A stretch of 64,000 bases of DNA from Mesostigma viride. Its lineage: Eukaryota > Streptophyta > Mesostigmatophyceae > Mesostigmatales > Mesostigmataceae. Shown in pieces: positions 9,901 through 19,519 of the stretch (position 1 is the stretch's first letter; the number at the start of each line of letters is the position of its first letter). The notes beneath the pieces were generated by a model. It did no database searches, was not told the DNA's origin, and was given only the letters and a program-made list of their open reading frames with translations. Location: NCBI GenBank assembly GCA_009746045.1, contig RPFO01000164.1:1252996-1316995 (forward strand), in the 5' to 3' direction. The position numbers were made by a program, and so were the translations under genes.

Positions 9901-12095
9901 AGACTTTCGCGTGGGAGAAAAGCGATGGGCCGACACGGTTGGCTCAAGTGGTACTTAATGCAATGGAGGGGTTCGAATTTGTTGTGAAGAGGAAGGGGGG
10001 GTGAACCAGCCAGATATCAAGAATGGGGTAGTGCTGCTGAATTTGGAACATCACGCCAAGCTGTGGAATGATGAGGAATTGTTGAAGGGTCGAACGGGTT
10101 CGTGGGTGGAGAAAAGGGACTGGAAGGCGGCGAAGGATTGTGGAGATTTCAATGGTGTGAAGGACGACTGGTCGTCGTACCTAGGCGATTTCACGGGATT
10201 CTTCAACCCACCCGTGATCTTCATTGGGTCAAAGGAGCAGGTGGATGGGTTTAAGGTCCTTCTGAAGGTACTTGGGAAGCGGCCTGAGGGGGAGGATATT
10301 TCCAATCCCAACGGCCGTTCGGGCAAGGAAATTGCGGGTGCAGCCCAGAAGCGTCCGCTGGAGACGGCAGGCGCTGGCACCAAAAAGAAACGCCGGAAGC
10401 GCGCCGCCTCGGAGACCCCCGCGGCCGAAGACGTCTCAATGGGGGATGATGAGGATGTCGGGTCACATGGGGGTGATGATGGGGAGGAGGTTGGTGATGA
10501 TGGTGCCGGCGATGATGAGGGGGACGGGAATGAGGGTGGTGATAAGGGGGGCGGGTCGAAGGACGGAGAGGGGGGGGTTCGAAGGGCGGAGAGGGGGGCG
10601 GGTCGAAGGGCGGAGAGGGGGGGGGTCGAAGGACGGAGAGGGGGGCGGGTCGAAGGGCGGAGAGGGGGGGGGTCGAAGGGCGGAGAGGGGGGGGGTCGAA
10701 GGACGGAGAGGGGGGCGGGTCGAAGGGCGGAGAGGGGAGGGGGTCGAAGGATGGAGAGGGGGGCGGAGAGAAGGGCGGAGAGGGGAGGGGGTCGAAGGGC
10801 GGAGAGGGGGGCGGGTCGAAGGGCGGAGAGGGGGGCGGGTCAAAGGGTGGAGAGGGGGGCGGGTCAAAGGGCGGAGAGGGGGGCGGGTCCAAGGGCGGAG
10901 AGGGGGGGGAGAGAAGGGTGGAGAGGGGGGGGGTCAAAGGGCGGAGAGGGGGGCGGGTCGAAGGGCGGAGAGGGGGGCGGGTCGACCGGCGCATCGGGGG
11001 AAGGGGGGAAGGAGGGGGGGGAGGGGAGGGAGGCTCGAGGGGAATTCGGGGGCGTCGGGGGGGGGATGTTGGGGCGTGCCGTCGACTACTGCAAAAAGCT
11101 CCTTTCGCCTGGCGGGCACGTTCGATCAAGAGCAACGGCTAGTCATCTGTCAAAGGGTAAGTTAATCTGAGTGAATATGGTCGGTTAAATTATGATGTTT
11201 GCATATTCCCAAGTTTGATTTGCGATTGTAATGATAACTAATTGCGCCGCTCGTCATTGCTTGTCCCACACACAGGTGACGAGTCTGAAGAGGAGCCGCC
11301 AAAGGATGACGCGCATGGCGGCCCACCCAAAGGGTTTGAGGAAGATTCGGAAGAATCGGAAGAATCGGAACCTGAGGAGGAAGCGCCACAAAGACGTGTC
11401 ACAGTTACCGCAACCCAGCCCAAGCCACTAGACAAGAAAGTGCCACCACCAAGTTGGCAGACGTGGATGGAGAATCTGGAAGGTGGGGGGGGGGGAAACG
11501 GGTCGTGCCCCGCTCGCCTGTTGGATGTCCGGTTTCGGTATTGTGCAAGCACGGCGGTGAATTTTGCCAGTATCGGAAGAACCAATCCCAGCGCCTTGAT
11601 ACGTTGTGGAAGCCCACGTGGGCTGCTGATTCGGTGGCTAAACTCAATGCAGACCCAATGAAGCTGGCACACATGCCTGATTTCCACGTCGACACGTTCC
11701 TGGTGCATGGAGTCGTTCGAAAGGTGGATAAAACGGGCGTGTGGTACGTTAAATTTTGGGCAGAAGGGTGTGACGAAAAGGGAATCTGGATTAATGGGGA
11801 GCAGGGGACGATGCCCAACATAATTTTCAAGGTACAACAAGACGAGATGCGGAACTGTTTCAAGCCACCTGAGGGAACGTATTTGGAGTGGTGGATGGAC
11901 AAGGGGTACCTGGCGACCAGATCTTCCCCAGCGACCAGATCTTCCCCACGACTCCAAGAGAAGGGGGGAGACCAAGCCGCAGGGCAGGGCAAACGAAAAC
12001 CTCAAGGGAAGGCTGGCGCAGATGTGCGGGAGGGGGGTGTAAAGAAGCCCAGCGGACGGGCACCTGTAAAGAAACGCCTGTTAGTAGGTAGTTAG
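6974..12095 (+). CDS. Unrecognised large gene (at least 3 exons), frame broken at three G-runs
   Basis: Inferred exons are 6974-8128, 8746-11156 and 11276-12095. Acceptors are TGATCAG, TGCATGCAG and CCACACACAG; donors are AAAG/GTAAAT and AAGG/GTAAGT. Both joins keep phase (0, then a split Gly codon). The 5' end is missing: the first exon starts by splicing and has no in-frame ATG nearby, so earlier exons lie left, possibly outside the window. Inside exons 2 and 3 the frame changes three times, each at a homopolymer (G9 at 9216-9224, G7 at 9995-10001, G11 at 11485-11495), and each is repaired by one extra G. Read through, it would encode about 1,462 residues without its N-terminus. It has a basic KKKRRKR stretch (near 10382) that could be a nuclear signal, an acidic/Gly-rich middle and a soluble C-terminal region rich in Trp. 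I recognise no domain. It could be a host gene, a pseudogene or a transposon gene. Confidence 0.7.
8175..8665. repeat. 46-bp tandem array 2, 10 units plus one decayed, inside an intron
   Basis: Ten units at 46-bp spacing with the same CCAACGGCCGTTGG core and TTTTTCTTGCG spacers, followed by a decayed unit near 8645. They lie wholly inside the inferred intron 8129-8745, so the array is intronic. Units are more uniform than in array 1, suggesting separate homogenisation. Confidence 0.95.
10555..11000. repeat. Purine-rich G-run minisatellite within the coding exon
   Basis: About 18-20 copies of a 23-25 bp unit of the form GGGTCGAAGGGCGGAGAGG plus further Gs. Unit length varies by 1-2 bases inside the G-run, so the translated motif slides between Arg-Ala-Glu-Arg-Gly type and Gly-Ser-Lys-Gly-Gly-Glu type repeats. 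No frame contains a stop for most of the array, so the true frame through it cannot be read directly. The non-repetitive flanks fix the frame on both sides. Confidence 0.9.
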
Positions 12096-12373
12096 ATAGC
12101 TTGATCTGAACTCGTGTACATTTGTAAAGATCGATCTGTACATCTGTCTCCAGAGCATTCACTTGAATATTCAAAGTTCAAGTGGGAATTACTGGTTGGG
12201 TTGTGCACAGGCTTGTGCACAATTTTGGCAATAATTATAATTCGTTCTATAAATAGAACTAGCGGGGTCGTGGAGAGGGTTGTGCAATTGTAAATTTAAT
12301 CTACAACTTGTCTCACTTGCTTACCCTCCGAGTGCATGACACTTTGACAAAAACAGCCAATTTTACCCCGACT
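12096..12373. other. Region downstream of the large gene, no gene seen
   Basis: AT-rich non-coding sequence after the TAG at 12093-12095. It contains TTTGTAAAG near 12121, which includes TGTAA, the polyadenylation motif used by many green algae. Near 12244 it has a quasi-palindrome GTTCTATAAATAGAAC with a TATA-like core. No coding potential is visible. Confidence 0.5.
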
Positions 12374-12425
12374 TGAATAAATTTTAATAAATGTTAATAA
12401 ATTTTAATAAATTTTAATAAATTTA
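12374..12425. repeat. (TTTTAATAAA)n, about five copies
   Basis: Ten-base AT-only units with one G variant (ATGTTAATAA). Confidence 0.9.
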
Positions 12426-12601
12426 AGCAATCTAGTAATGAAAAGTGCACGCGGAAAGCGCACCAGTGACCAAATTGCATGAAATGGTAATGATTTCATG
12501 TGGAAACGCATTCACAATGAGCATCAATTGTCATGTATTTGTTGAAATGGCGTCTCCTCAAGTAATAAAATTTGGCATGGGTATTGTAGATTGATTGTGG
12601 G

Positions 12602-12615
12602 CCCCCCCCCCCCCC

Positions 12616-12664
<49 letters not shown>
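12602..12664. repeat. C14 tract followed by (AAC)16
   Basis: Fourteen Cs directly followed by about sixteen AAC triplets. This compound microsatellite sits immediately before the tandem duplication that starts at 12669. Confidence 0.95.
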
Positions 12665-12665
<1 letters not shown>

Positions 12666-12668
12666 GAA

Positions 12669-13601
12669 GATCGATTGCGCATTCGACGGTTATTAAAAGG
12701 CAGAGAAGCGGTTGACTGGTAGTACTGTACGACGGGGTTGGACGTAATTTCCGGTCAGCGATGCGGATCAACTTTGCATGTCACGTTGTGCATGGTAAAG
12801 AGCCCTTGCGTCGCGCTGTGGACTTATTCTCTGCCGTCGGATTGCACCGTCGATGAGCGTCGATGCTCGTCGATGAACCCAACGCAAGCCGTGTGCGAAA
12901 AGAAGTAGAAAATGGCGCGCCGGCAACGGGGGGCAAGTTCAAGGTAATTTATGTACAGAACTTGTCGCCCGGCGACTCTGCAGCAAGCAGTCCGCAGGTA
13001 GTCCGTAGGTAGTCCGCCGGCCTGAATAAAGTGCCAATTTCGACATGCAATTAACTGACCATGCAAGTCGGATCAAAATCTAGACGTTTCTAGATCGATT
13101 GCGCATTTAACGGAATTAAAAGGCAAAGAAGCGGTTGACTGGTAGTACTGTACGACGGTGTTGGGCGGAGTTTCCGGTCAGCAGTGCATCTCACGTTGTA
13201 CTTGAGTGTGGAAAAGAGCCATTGCGTGGCGCTGTGATGTGGCGAACTTATTCGATCTCCGCCGTCGGATTGCACCATCGATATGAGCGTCGATGCTCGT
13301 CGATGAACCCAACGCAATTAATTAACCCGACTGCGTCACGTGAGCATAAGTCCTCAGTGGGAGGGGAACATGGGATGGAATGGCAACGCAAGCCATGTAC
13401 TATGAAAAGAAGTAGAAAATGGCGCGGAGGCGCAACGACGCGCGAGTTTGGTAAGTTACAGAACTAGTGTAGCCCGGCCGGTGACACCGCGTCAAGCAGT
13501 CCGCAGGTAGTGGTCCGTAGGTAGTCCGCCGGCGTGAATAAAGTGACAATTTTGACAATTAATGTGAGAACTGGCGACGACCTAGTCGAATCAAAATCGA
13601 T
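12669..13601. repeat. Two-copy direct tandem duplication of a ~425-bp non-coding unit
   Basis: Copy 1 runs 12669-13092 and copy 2 from 13093 to about 13601. Both start GATCGATTGCGCATT and share blocks in the same order: AGAAGCGGTTGACTGGTAGT, CCGTCGGATTGCACC, GCGTCGATGCTCGTCGATGA, AGAAGTAGAAAATGGCGCG and GCAGTCCGCAGGTAGT. Copies differ by many substitutions, so the duplication is not recent. Copy 2 carries an extra 66-bp insertion. Neither copy has a convincing coding frame. Confidence 0.85.
13318..13383. mobile_element. 66-bp insertion with 8-bp target-site duplication
   Basis: Copy 2 of the tandem duplication has 66 bp absent from copy 1, flanked by CAACGCAA at 13310-13317 and 13384-13391. 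Copy 1 has a single CAACGCAA at the same place, so filled and empty sites can be compared inside the window. An 8-bp duplication is typical of hAT-type DNA transposons, but I see no terminal inverted repeats, so the class is uncertain. Confidence 0.6.
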
Positions 13602-13716
13602 AGTTACCCTAGTCCTTCCACGGCGTTGGATCGCCATATAAGATAACGGCAGGCTCGAGCTACCATGGTCCGGATTCTCCCGATTTCTGGCCTGCGCTGG
13701 TTGTCTCCTTGATATA

Positions 13717-14112
13717 ATTAATGAAAGTCAATATTCTGATTTGGCACGCCGCAAAGGTGAAAACCATTTGCGTTCAGTGCCGGTCCGCGGAAAACGCGGA
13801 AAAACGCGATCTGCAAATGAATCCAGGCCGGAATCGAACTGGGGACCTCTCGCACCAATGTTGCTGACTATAGGACGGACGTCTCCGGATCCTAGGGCAT
13901 CGCCAACTGACACCTACAGTCATCCGCAAAAGTTTTCCTTTCCGGGGAGTGATGCAAGCCTTTCGGATTTGGTACTAGATAAATCATTCGAGATCTGTGT
14001 GTAGGAGTACTACACACGTGTCTAAATTCAATATATTCATTTCAAGAGAATGATAAGTTACGGAGGTGAGAGGGGCATGCAACATAAGGAAACCCCGGAA
14101 ATGTCAATATAA
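13717..14112 (-). mobile_element. SINE-like insertion with tRNA-like segment and 20-bp target duplication
   Basis: The segment is bounded by a perfect 20-bp direct repeat, CTGGTTGTCTCCTTGATATA, at 13697-13716 and 14113-14132. Inside, the minus strand carries a tRNA-like stretch with AGTTCGATTCC (complement of 13830-13840), matching the RNA polymerase III B box, an A-box-like TTGGCGATGCC (complement of 13896-13906), and GGTGCGAGAGGTCCC resembling the 3' half of eukaryotic tRNA-Pro. The tRNA-like part is internal rather than at the very 5' end, so the structure is atypical for a SINE. Confidence 0.5.
13822..13906 (-). other. tRNA-like relic (tRNA-Pro-like 3' half), not a functional tRNA
   Basis: The B box and the GGTGCGAGAGGTCCC block are recognisable, but the T stem has mismatches and no anticodon stem-loop forms with a proper seven-base loop. 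It is read as a tRNA-derived segment of the surrounding insertion. Confidence 0.45.
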
Positions 14113-14136
14113 CTGGTTGTCTCCTTGATATATGGA

Positions 14137-14935
14137 GATGCAGATTAAAATTAAAATCAAATTATAACATGGCTCCGTTGGGAGATCATGTAGCACGTAT
14201 TCCCTTGCATGCTGGTGTGTGCGTGGGGGTGAGCTAAGCCGCGAAACCTAACTAAGCTAACTATGCTCAGCTAATCTACAAAAATCCTAGCTACTCTACT
14301 CAGCCAATGCCGGGCCCTTCCTCCTGGGGGGGGGGGAGGGGGGGCTCGCCCACAGGGGCTGGCGCGTGTGGGCCTGGACAATGGTCTGCCACCTCTTCTC
14401 GTCCTGCACAGCGCAGTCCAAGCTATAGCAAGAGAGAGGGAGGAAATGCGGTGTTCTTGAAAACTGCCAGTGGGCTGAGTGGGACCACTAGGTCGGCCAG
14501 CAACTGATCGGCATAGTTCATATGGCACGTTTATACCAACCCGTCTGGGTTTGTCCTTGGGGCCGGGCCAGGTCAGGATATGCAGCCCTGGCTGGCCAAG
14601 CCGCTGGGGCATTGCAATGGCCGGCCAGGCCGAGGGCGTTGTCTACCTGACTGGTGCGAGCAAGATGTCCTACCAATGCTATCCTACCCTGCATGCCTAA
14701 TCTCATCTGTAATACGGGGCATACCCTCATACAAAGACTCTACCGACCTATGCGTGGAAAACCCTACATTCAGGACCTGTCGGAGAATCCTGTAGCTAGA
14801 CCGTGCCATTCAGCCGGGTGACCAGCTTGTCCGTGAGCGTCCATACCTCGGCGCGCCGTAGGTGAGCACCGCGAGGACCAGGACCTTGAAGAGCACTCCC
14901 TTGCGGTCCTTGCCCAGGTCCTCCAAGATGTAGAT
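14137..14935 (-). mobile_element. LINE 3' fragment (reverse-transcriptase C-terminus and 3' end)
   Basis: On the minus strand the decayed frames read FKVLVLAVLTYGA, then WTLTDKLVTRLNGTV and VGHLARTSQVDNALGL. These parallel the other LINE copies here (FKVLVLPVLTYGAETWTL near 33940, LARTDQVDT near 36345). It ends with the hairpin CTCCGTTGGGAG (plus strand, near 14173) and an AT-rich tail at 14137-14165. It is 5'-truncated with several frame breaks, hence dead. The AT tail abuts the target duplication of the neighbouring SINE-like element. Confidence 0.75.
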
Positions 14936-15273
14936 GCATGAATTAATAATGTGTACACTTGAGTACCTGGTGTGTAAAGGTGGGGTCGCCCTGTTTTCTT
15001 GCCATTCGCATTAACAGTGCGCATGGCTAGTTACACGCAAGAGAGACCACCAATCTGCATGGCTAAAACCACTGGGTCTCTTGCAGAGCTGCTGTAACAG
15101 AATTCAATCAAATGCCAATCCCAGTAATGCACTAGCTCAATGTGGGGCATTTTGGGCGCAAACCGCATTATGTAATAGCCAGGCTTTCCTGCTCAGGAGG
15201 AGGGTTATCCCAGCCTAGGTTGGCGGCATCCTGGGTGTGTCACAGCATGTAAAATGTTGCATGCATGGTTGTG
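14936..15273. other. Intergenic spacer, nothing recognised
   Basis: About 340 bp between the LINE fragment and the stop codon of the minus-strand nuclease gene. No repeat or coding signal seen; it presumably includes that gene's 3' untranslated region. Confidence 0.6.
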
Positions 15274-18200
15274 TTATGCCTCTGCTTCCCTCTTCTTTTG
15301 CCAGCCCGGCTGGAGGGCCACCATGAGACCCTTGCCGCTCTCGTACATGGAGAACATGTCGGGGTGGGTGCGCAGGAACTGTTTCAGGGACATGCCGGCA
15401 TACGCATAGAACCCGCGTTTCGTGCCTGCGGGGAGGTTACGGCCCCCGAATTCGGGGTGGCCCGCAAGGGCGGACGCCAGTGTCGCCATGGTGATTGGGG
15501 TGCCGCTTCCAACATCCGCCACGACCTGGCAGAGTGCGGCTGGTGAGACCTGCGACGAATTCTCCTTTGCACCAGCTGGCCTGGCGATGTCACCCACCGT
15601 CTCGTCCAAGTCATCATCGACATCATCATCGTCCTCTGCAGCACCGCCGGCCGGCTCGGGCGGGCTGGAGGGTGGTGCCGCCATTGTCTCCGTGACAACA
15701 GGCAGAAGTTCCTCAGACACAGTTGCCAGTGGCTTGTTCAGGTAGTCGTCCTGGACAATCCGAACACAGGGTCGCAGCCATGCAGGATGATGTTGGATTG
15801 ACAACGGAGTTAAGTACTGCTTCATGAAGTAATATGCCAGCATAAACCGAACATCGAACAAGCAAGACAATGAGAAGCCAACAAATGAGAAAAAACTTTA
15901 CGCAGCATTCCCAACCGCCATTTGAAAGGGTTGGGCTATCAAACAAAAGAGGCACCATATACAAGTACAGCAATCGAAAATTCATTTCGGTGTGGTCAGC
16001 AAAACGCTGTGGTCACCAAAACAGCGCCGGAATTTACCGTGTGCTGAGCTGGTTGACCTGGGCTTGCAAAGCGACGAGGCACCACACGCAAAACGAAAAG
16101 GGTCGGGAAAGAGGGCCGGGACATACCCGCGTGCTGAGCTGGTTGACCACCACGGTGCCGGTGCAGAACTCGTCGTAGTCCTGCTGCAACAAGGCCCGCG
16201 CCTTGTCAGAGAGGGAGCTCCAGGGGGGGCAGTTGCGGATCTCATTGGTGATCACTGGCGCAGACGAGGGGGGGTGGCACGAGGGTGGGGTGGGGGACGG
16301 GGACAGGGTGAGGAGGGAGAAGGGGGAGAATGCCATATAAATGCCAAATAAGTGCCATATAAATGCCAAATAAGTGCCATATGAATGCCAAATAAGTGCC
16401 ATACAAATGCCATTCAAGTGTCACTCAAGTGCCATTCAAGTGCCATTCAAGTGCCATTCAAGTCCCATTCAAGTGCCATTCAAGTGCCATTCAAGTGCCA
16501 TTCAAACGACATTCAAATGCCATTCAAATGCCATTTAAATGCCATGCATGTAACACTCCACTGCCATTTGAATGTCATTCATAGTACAGGCCCGGCCGCT
16601 TCACAACAAGCTCCACCTGGTGCTGTGACATTCTGCAATGCGAGGGAGCCTGGCCATACTACAGCCTTGCGCATGAAACAGCACGGTTGCCTCATCGCTG
16701 CCGGCATGCTGCACGCGGAGAGTACACAAGGTACATCGGTCATGGTCGCCCTCGGGCTGGACGACTAGAACAACGGCCACCGAGAATTCGTATGTCCTGC
16801 CCTTTTGGAAAGCATTCTCTCATCCTTAACGGCCAAGCTACGTCAGGCCGTGACAATTACTTGGTAAAACTGTCCAGAAGAAGGCGGGCAGCAACAGTCC
16901 AAAAACATGATGAGCGAACACGCCACCGTTAGACCACCCCCCTTTGTCCATGTGCTGCCTAGTCGGTACCCAAGGCCATTCGTGACCAGCAGTTAAGACG
17001 CTGCCTACTCGGTACCCAAGGCACTTAGTGACCAGCAGTAAAGACGCTGCCTACTCGGTACCCAAGGCACTTAGTGACCAGCAGTAAAGACGCTGCCTAC
17101 TCGGTACCCAAGGCCATTAGAGACCAGCAGTTAAGACGCTGCCTACTCGGTACCCAAGGCCATCGGCGAGTAGCAGGTGCCAGCATACCCGCAGACCCCC
17201 GGCTGCGTAGAAAGGAGGTGACGGGGAACGGAAGCGAGATGCGGTTCCAAGCGCTGCTGCTGCTGCCGTGGGCCGCTCTCTTGCGGTCATCGCCGTCACC
17301 ATTCTCCGACACCTCGTGCAGCCTCATCAGGTAATCGAGCAGGAAGATCTGCGCATGCCGTGGGGTGGGGAAGAAACCGGGGTGGGGGGTGGGGGGCCAG
17401 ACAGGGGTGGGTGGGGTGGGTGCGATGATGAGGATGGGAGCGGCAAGGCCACCCACTCGCACAAGCGAGGGAGCAGCGCACACGGTCACGGAGAGGGAGT
17501 ACAACAGGCATGCCCATGTTGGTACCGCTCATGCCCAGCAGTCAGCCGCATTCCGATGCCCCATTTGAGGCCGTGACCACACGGCTTACATGGCCCACGT
17601 GTACTAACAGTCCCGTAACACAGCATTAAGACCGGTTCTTATTATTATGATTATTATTATTATTAAGAAATGGTTATCGTTCCCATACCACCTGTATAAC
17701 AAGAGATGAGAGGAAAGGAATAATCCTGACACACACAATAGGATGCATCCTGACACACACACACACACACACACTACAATGGTGCAGGTGATGCGCCACA
17801 CTTCACATAATACTTAACGGAACACGGAACACGTTTGGCATCACTGCCCTGGTCCTGGGTGTGTGCTGGCATGAGCATGGGGATGAACATGTCGGATGGG
17901 ATATGTTCAACAGGCATGCTCTGCACATGAGGGCCATGTGTGAGGGCCATGTGTGAGGGCCATGTGTGAGGGCCATGCGTGAGGGCCATGTGTGAGGGCC
18001 ATGTGTGAGGGCCATGTGTGAGGGCCATGTGTGAGGGCCATGTGTGAGCATGCCCCCCGTGATGGGCTGACTGTAACCCCACATGCCAGCTGGCAGGCAT
18101 GCCCTTGGGTTCCTCAGGCCACCACCTGGCGGAAAGTCATCATCCCCAACCGCTGCTCTGGAACCAAGGTGGCACTTCTGCCGACCTAGCTGCCTACCTA

Positions 18201-19519
18201 GGTGGTGCCTCGGCCGACCAAGCTGCCTACCTAGGTGGTGCCTCGGCCTCAGTGCCCGGTACTAGAAATTCCAAGTTTCTTACTTGGCCATCCATCACAG
18301 CACCCGCCATACCTCTGCCTTGGTGCCTAGTGTTTCCATGCTTGGGCACCCGCCACACAATGTGGGCCGTGCATCTGCCTTGGCAATTGGCATGTGCGCT
18401 GTACCTCTGCCTTGGTACCTAACTTTTTCTTACTCAGGCATCCGTCAGACCGCCCGCTACGTGATAATTAATTAATACCACCTGCTGCCACTCTGCATTC
18501 TAAGCAACTACCTCTAGCGGGAAGAACAGCCGCCGTACCTCTGCCTTGGCGGCTTGCTCCCGCACTTTCTTGAGCTTCTCCCCCGCATTCACGCCCAAGT
18601 ACTTCAACTCCACCGCCAAGACCGACTCGCCCTTCCCGTCCCACAGCAGCAGGTCGCCGCGGAAGTTGAGCGCGGCGTTGCCGCAGTGGTACTCGTACGC
18701 CAGAATAAAAGGGTGCTGCGGGAACAGCGAGGAGCGGCGCAGCACCACCCACTGATGGAGCAGCCGCTCCTCGATGTCCGCGACGCCGTAGGGAATCGGC
18801 GCGCACACCAACGCGGCCAGCCGCTTGTCCAGGTCGATCACGGGCTGGGGAATGGCGGGCTGAGCGGGGCTGACGGGAGGACTAGGGGAGTTGGCCACCC
18901 GCGCGATCTCACCAGCCAAGACCGCTTCGTCGGGTCCAGGGGGGGTCGATGGTTTCTCATGGAGCGCGTTTCCCAGGTCCGCTTGCGCCGATGAGGGAAC
19001 ATTCTGCCTGCTATCTGCCTTGGTGGAATTACGGTGGGTGGCAGCTTTAGGGGTAGGACCGCTGGCTTGGCTACTACTTGGTTCGGCGGAGGGGGAACCT
19101 GTGCTGCCACCACTGGCAGTCATGGCCCTCGCCTGGTCCCTCCCATCGGGTCGGACGATAGCCTTCGGCATCGGGTCGGCGCGCTGAATCCCATCCTGAC
19201 CCGCTCGGACGACCCGCGCGTCCGTGGGCGGCCAACCCAGCCAGCTCAGCAGGTTCTCTGTCCAACCCGCCAGCACGCTTCTCTCACTAGCGCGGGCGCC
19301 AGCATTTGCGGGCGAGGAGTTGGAAATAGACGGCTTGGACGCGCTTTGCCGGGGCTTTGCCTGGGGAGCTGCGGCAGGCGATGCGCAGTGCTGTCTCCTG
19401 GAATGGTGGGAAATGACAGAAAATACCTCCAAATTGGGCGTGCAATCCCTAGGACAGCTACCTAAATAAGGTCGCCCTGATGAGGGCCTCGCAAGTCGAT
19501 ATAGATGGCGCGCGTCCAT
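15274..19519 (-). CDS. Putative PD-(D/E)XK nuclease-fold protein, four exons
   Basis: Exons on the minus strand: 19519-18512, 17348-17189, 16254-16127 and 15750-15274. All joins keep phase (0, 1, 0), and the total of 1,773 nt gives 590 residues. Residues 1-200 are low-complexity (Ser/Pro/Ala-rich). Residues about 230-336 look globular and end with GDLLLW then VLAVELKY. Asp289 followed by Glu304-x-Lys306 fits the D...ExK metal site of the PD-(D/E)XK nuclease fold; helices rich in Lys follow. Exon 4 starts DDYLNKPL, has an acidic linker and ends in a small winged-helix-like segment (residues near 520-575, GMSLKQFLRTHPDMFSM). Exon 1 could instead end at an earlier GAG/GTACGG donor, also phase 0. 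The assignment rests on motif pattern only. Role unknown; DNA or RNA processing is a guess. Confidence 0.75.
16331..16575. repeat. Intronic 22-bp then 11-bp tandem repeat
   Basis: Lies in the intron between exons 2 and 3 of the nuclease gene. About three 22-bp GCCATATAAATGCCAAATAAGT-type units pass into about a dozen 11-bp GCCATTCAAGT units, so the short unit appears derived from half of the long one. Confidence 0.9.
16962..17166. repeat. 46-bp intronic tandem repeat, about 4.5 copies
   Basis: Units contain CTACTCGGTACCCAAGG and ACCAGCAGTTAAGACGCTGC. It begins about 20 bp past the donor of exon 2 of the nuclease gene. The unit length equals that of the palindrome arrays, but the sequences are unrelated. 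Confidence 0.9.
17636..17775. repeat. (ATT)n and (AC)n microsatellites
   Basis: An ATT-rich tract at 17639-17664 and an AC tract near 17751-17774, both in intron 1 of the nuclease gene. Confidence 0.85.
17925..18050. repeat. 13-bp tandem repeat (AGGGCCATGTGTG), about 9 copies
   Basis: Uniform units in intron 1 of the nuclease gene; only one unit shows a C variant (CATGCGTG). Confidence 0.9.
18178..18252. repeat. 33-bp duplication in intron 1 of the nuclease gene
   Basis: Two near-identical copies sharing AGCTGCCTACCTAGGTGGTG. Confidence 0.8.

Noticed and set aside
10251-11135. Minus-strand 294-codon Pro/Ser-rich protein opposite the G-rich minisatellite
   Set aside because: Antisense reading of the coding exon's repeat; no start context or non-repetitive domain.
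13822-13906. Functional tRNA gene on the minus strand
   Set aside because: T stem mismatched and no valid anticodon arm; only the B box and a tRNA-Pro-like 3' half are recognisable.
16037-16058. 20-nt microexon in the nuclease gene
   Set aside because: It is a copy of the end of exon 3 and its inclusion would shift the frame; better explained as an exon-edge echo.
19380-19450. A 31-nt intron in exon 1 of the nuclease gene (GAG/GTATTT ... TTCCAG)
   Set aside because: Shorter than spliceable introns in the neighbouring genes, and the unspliced frame is open.
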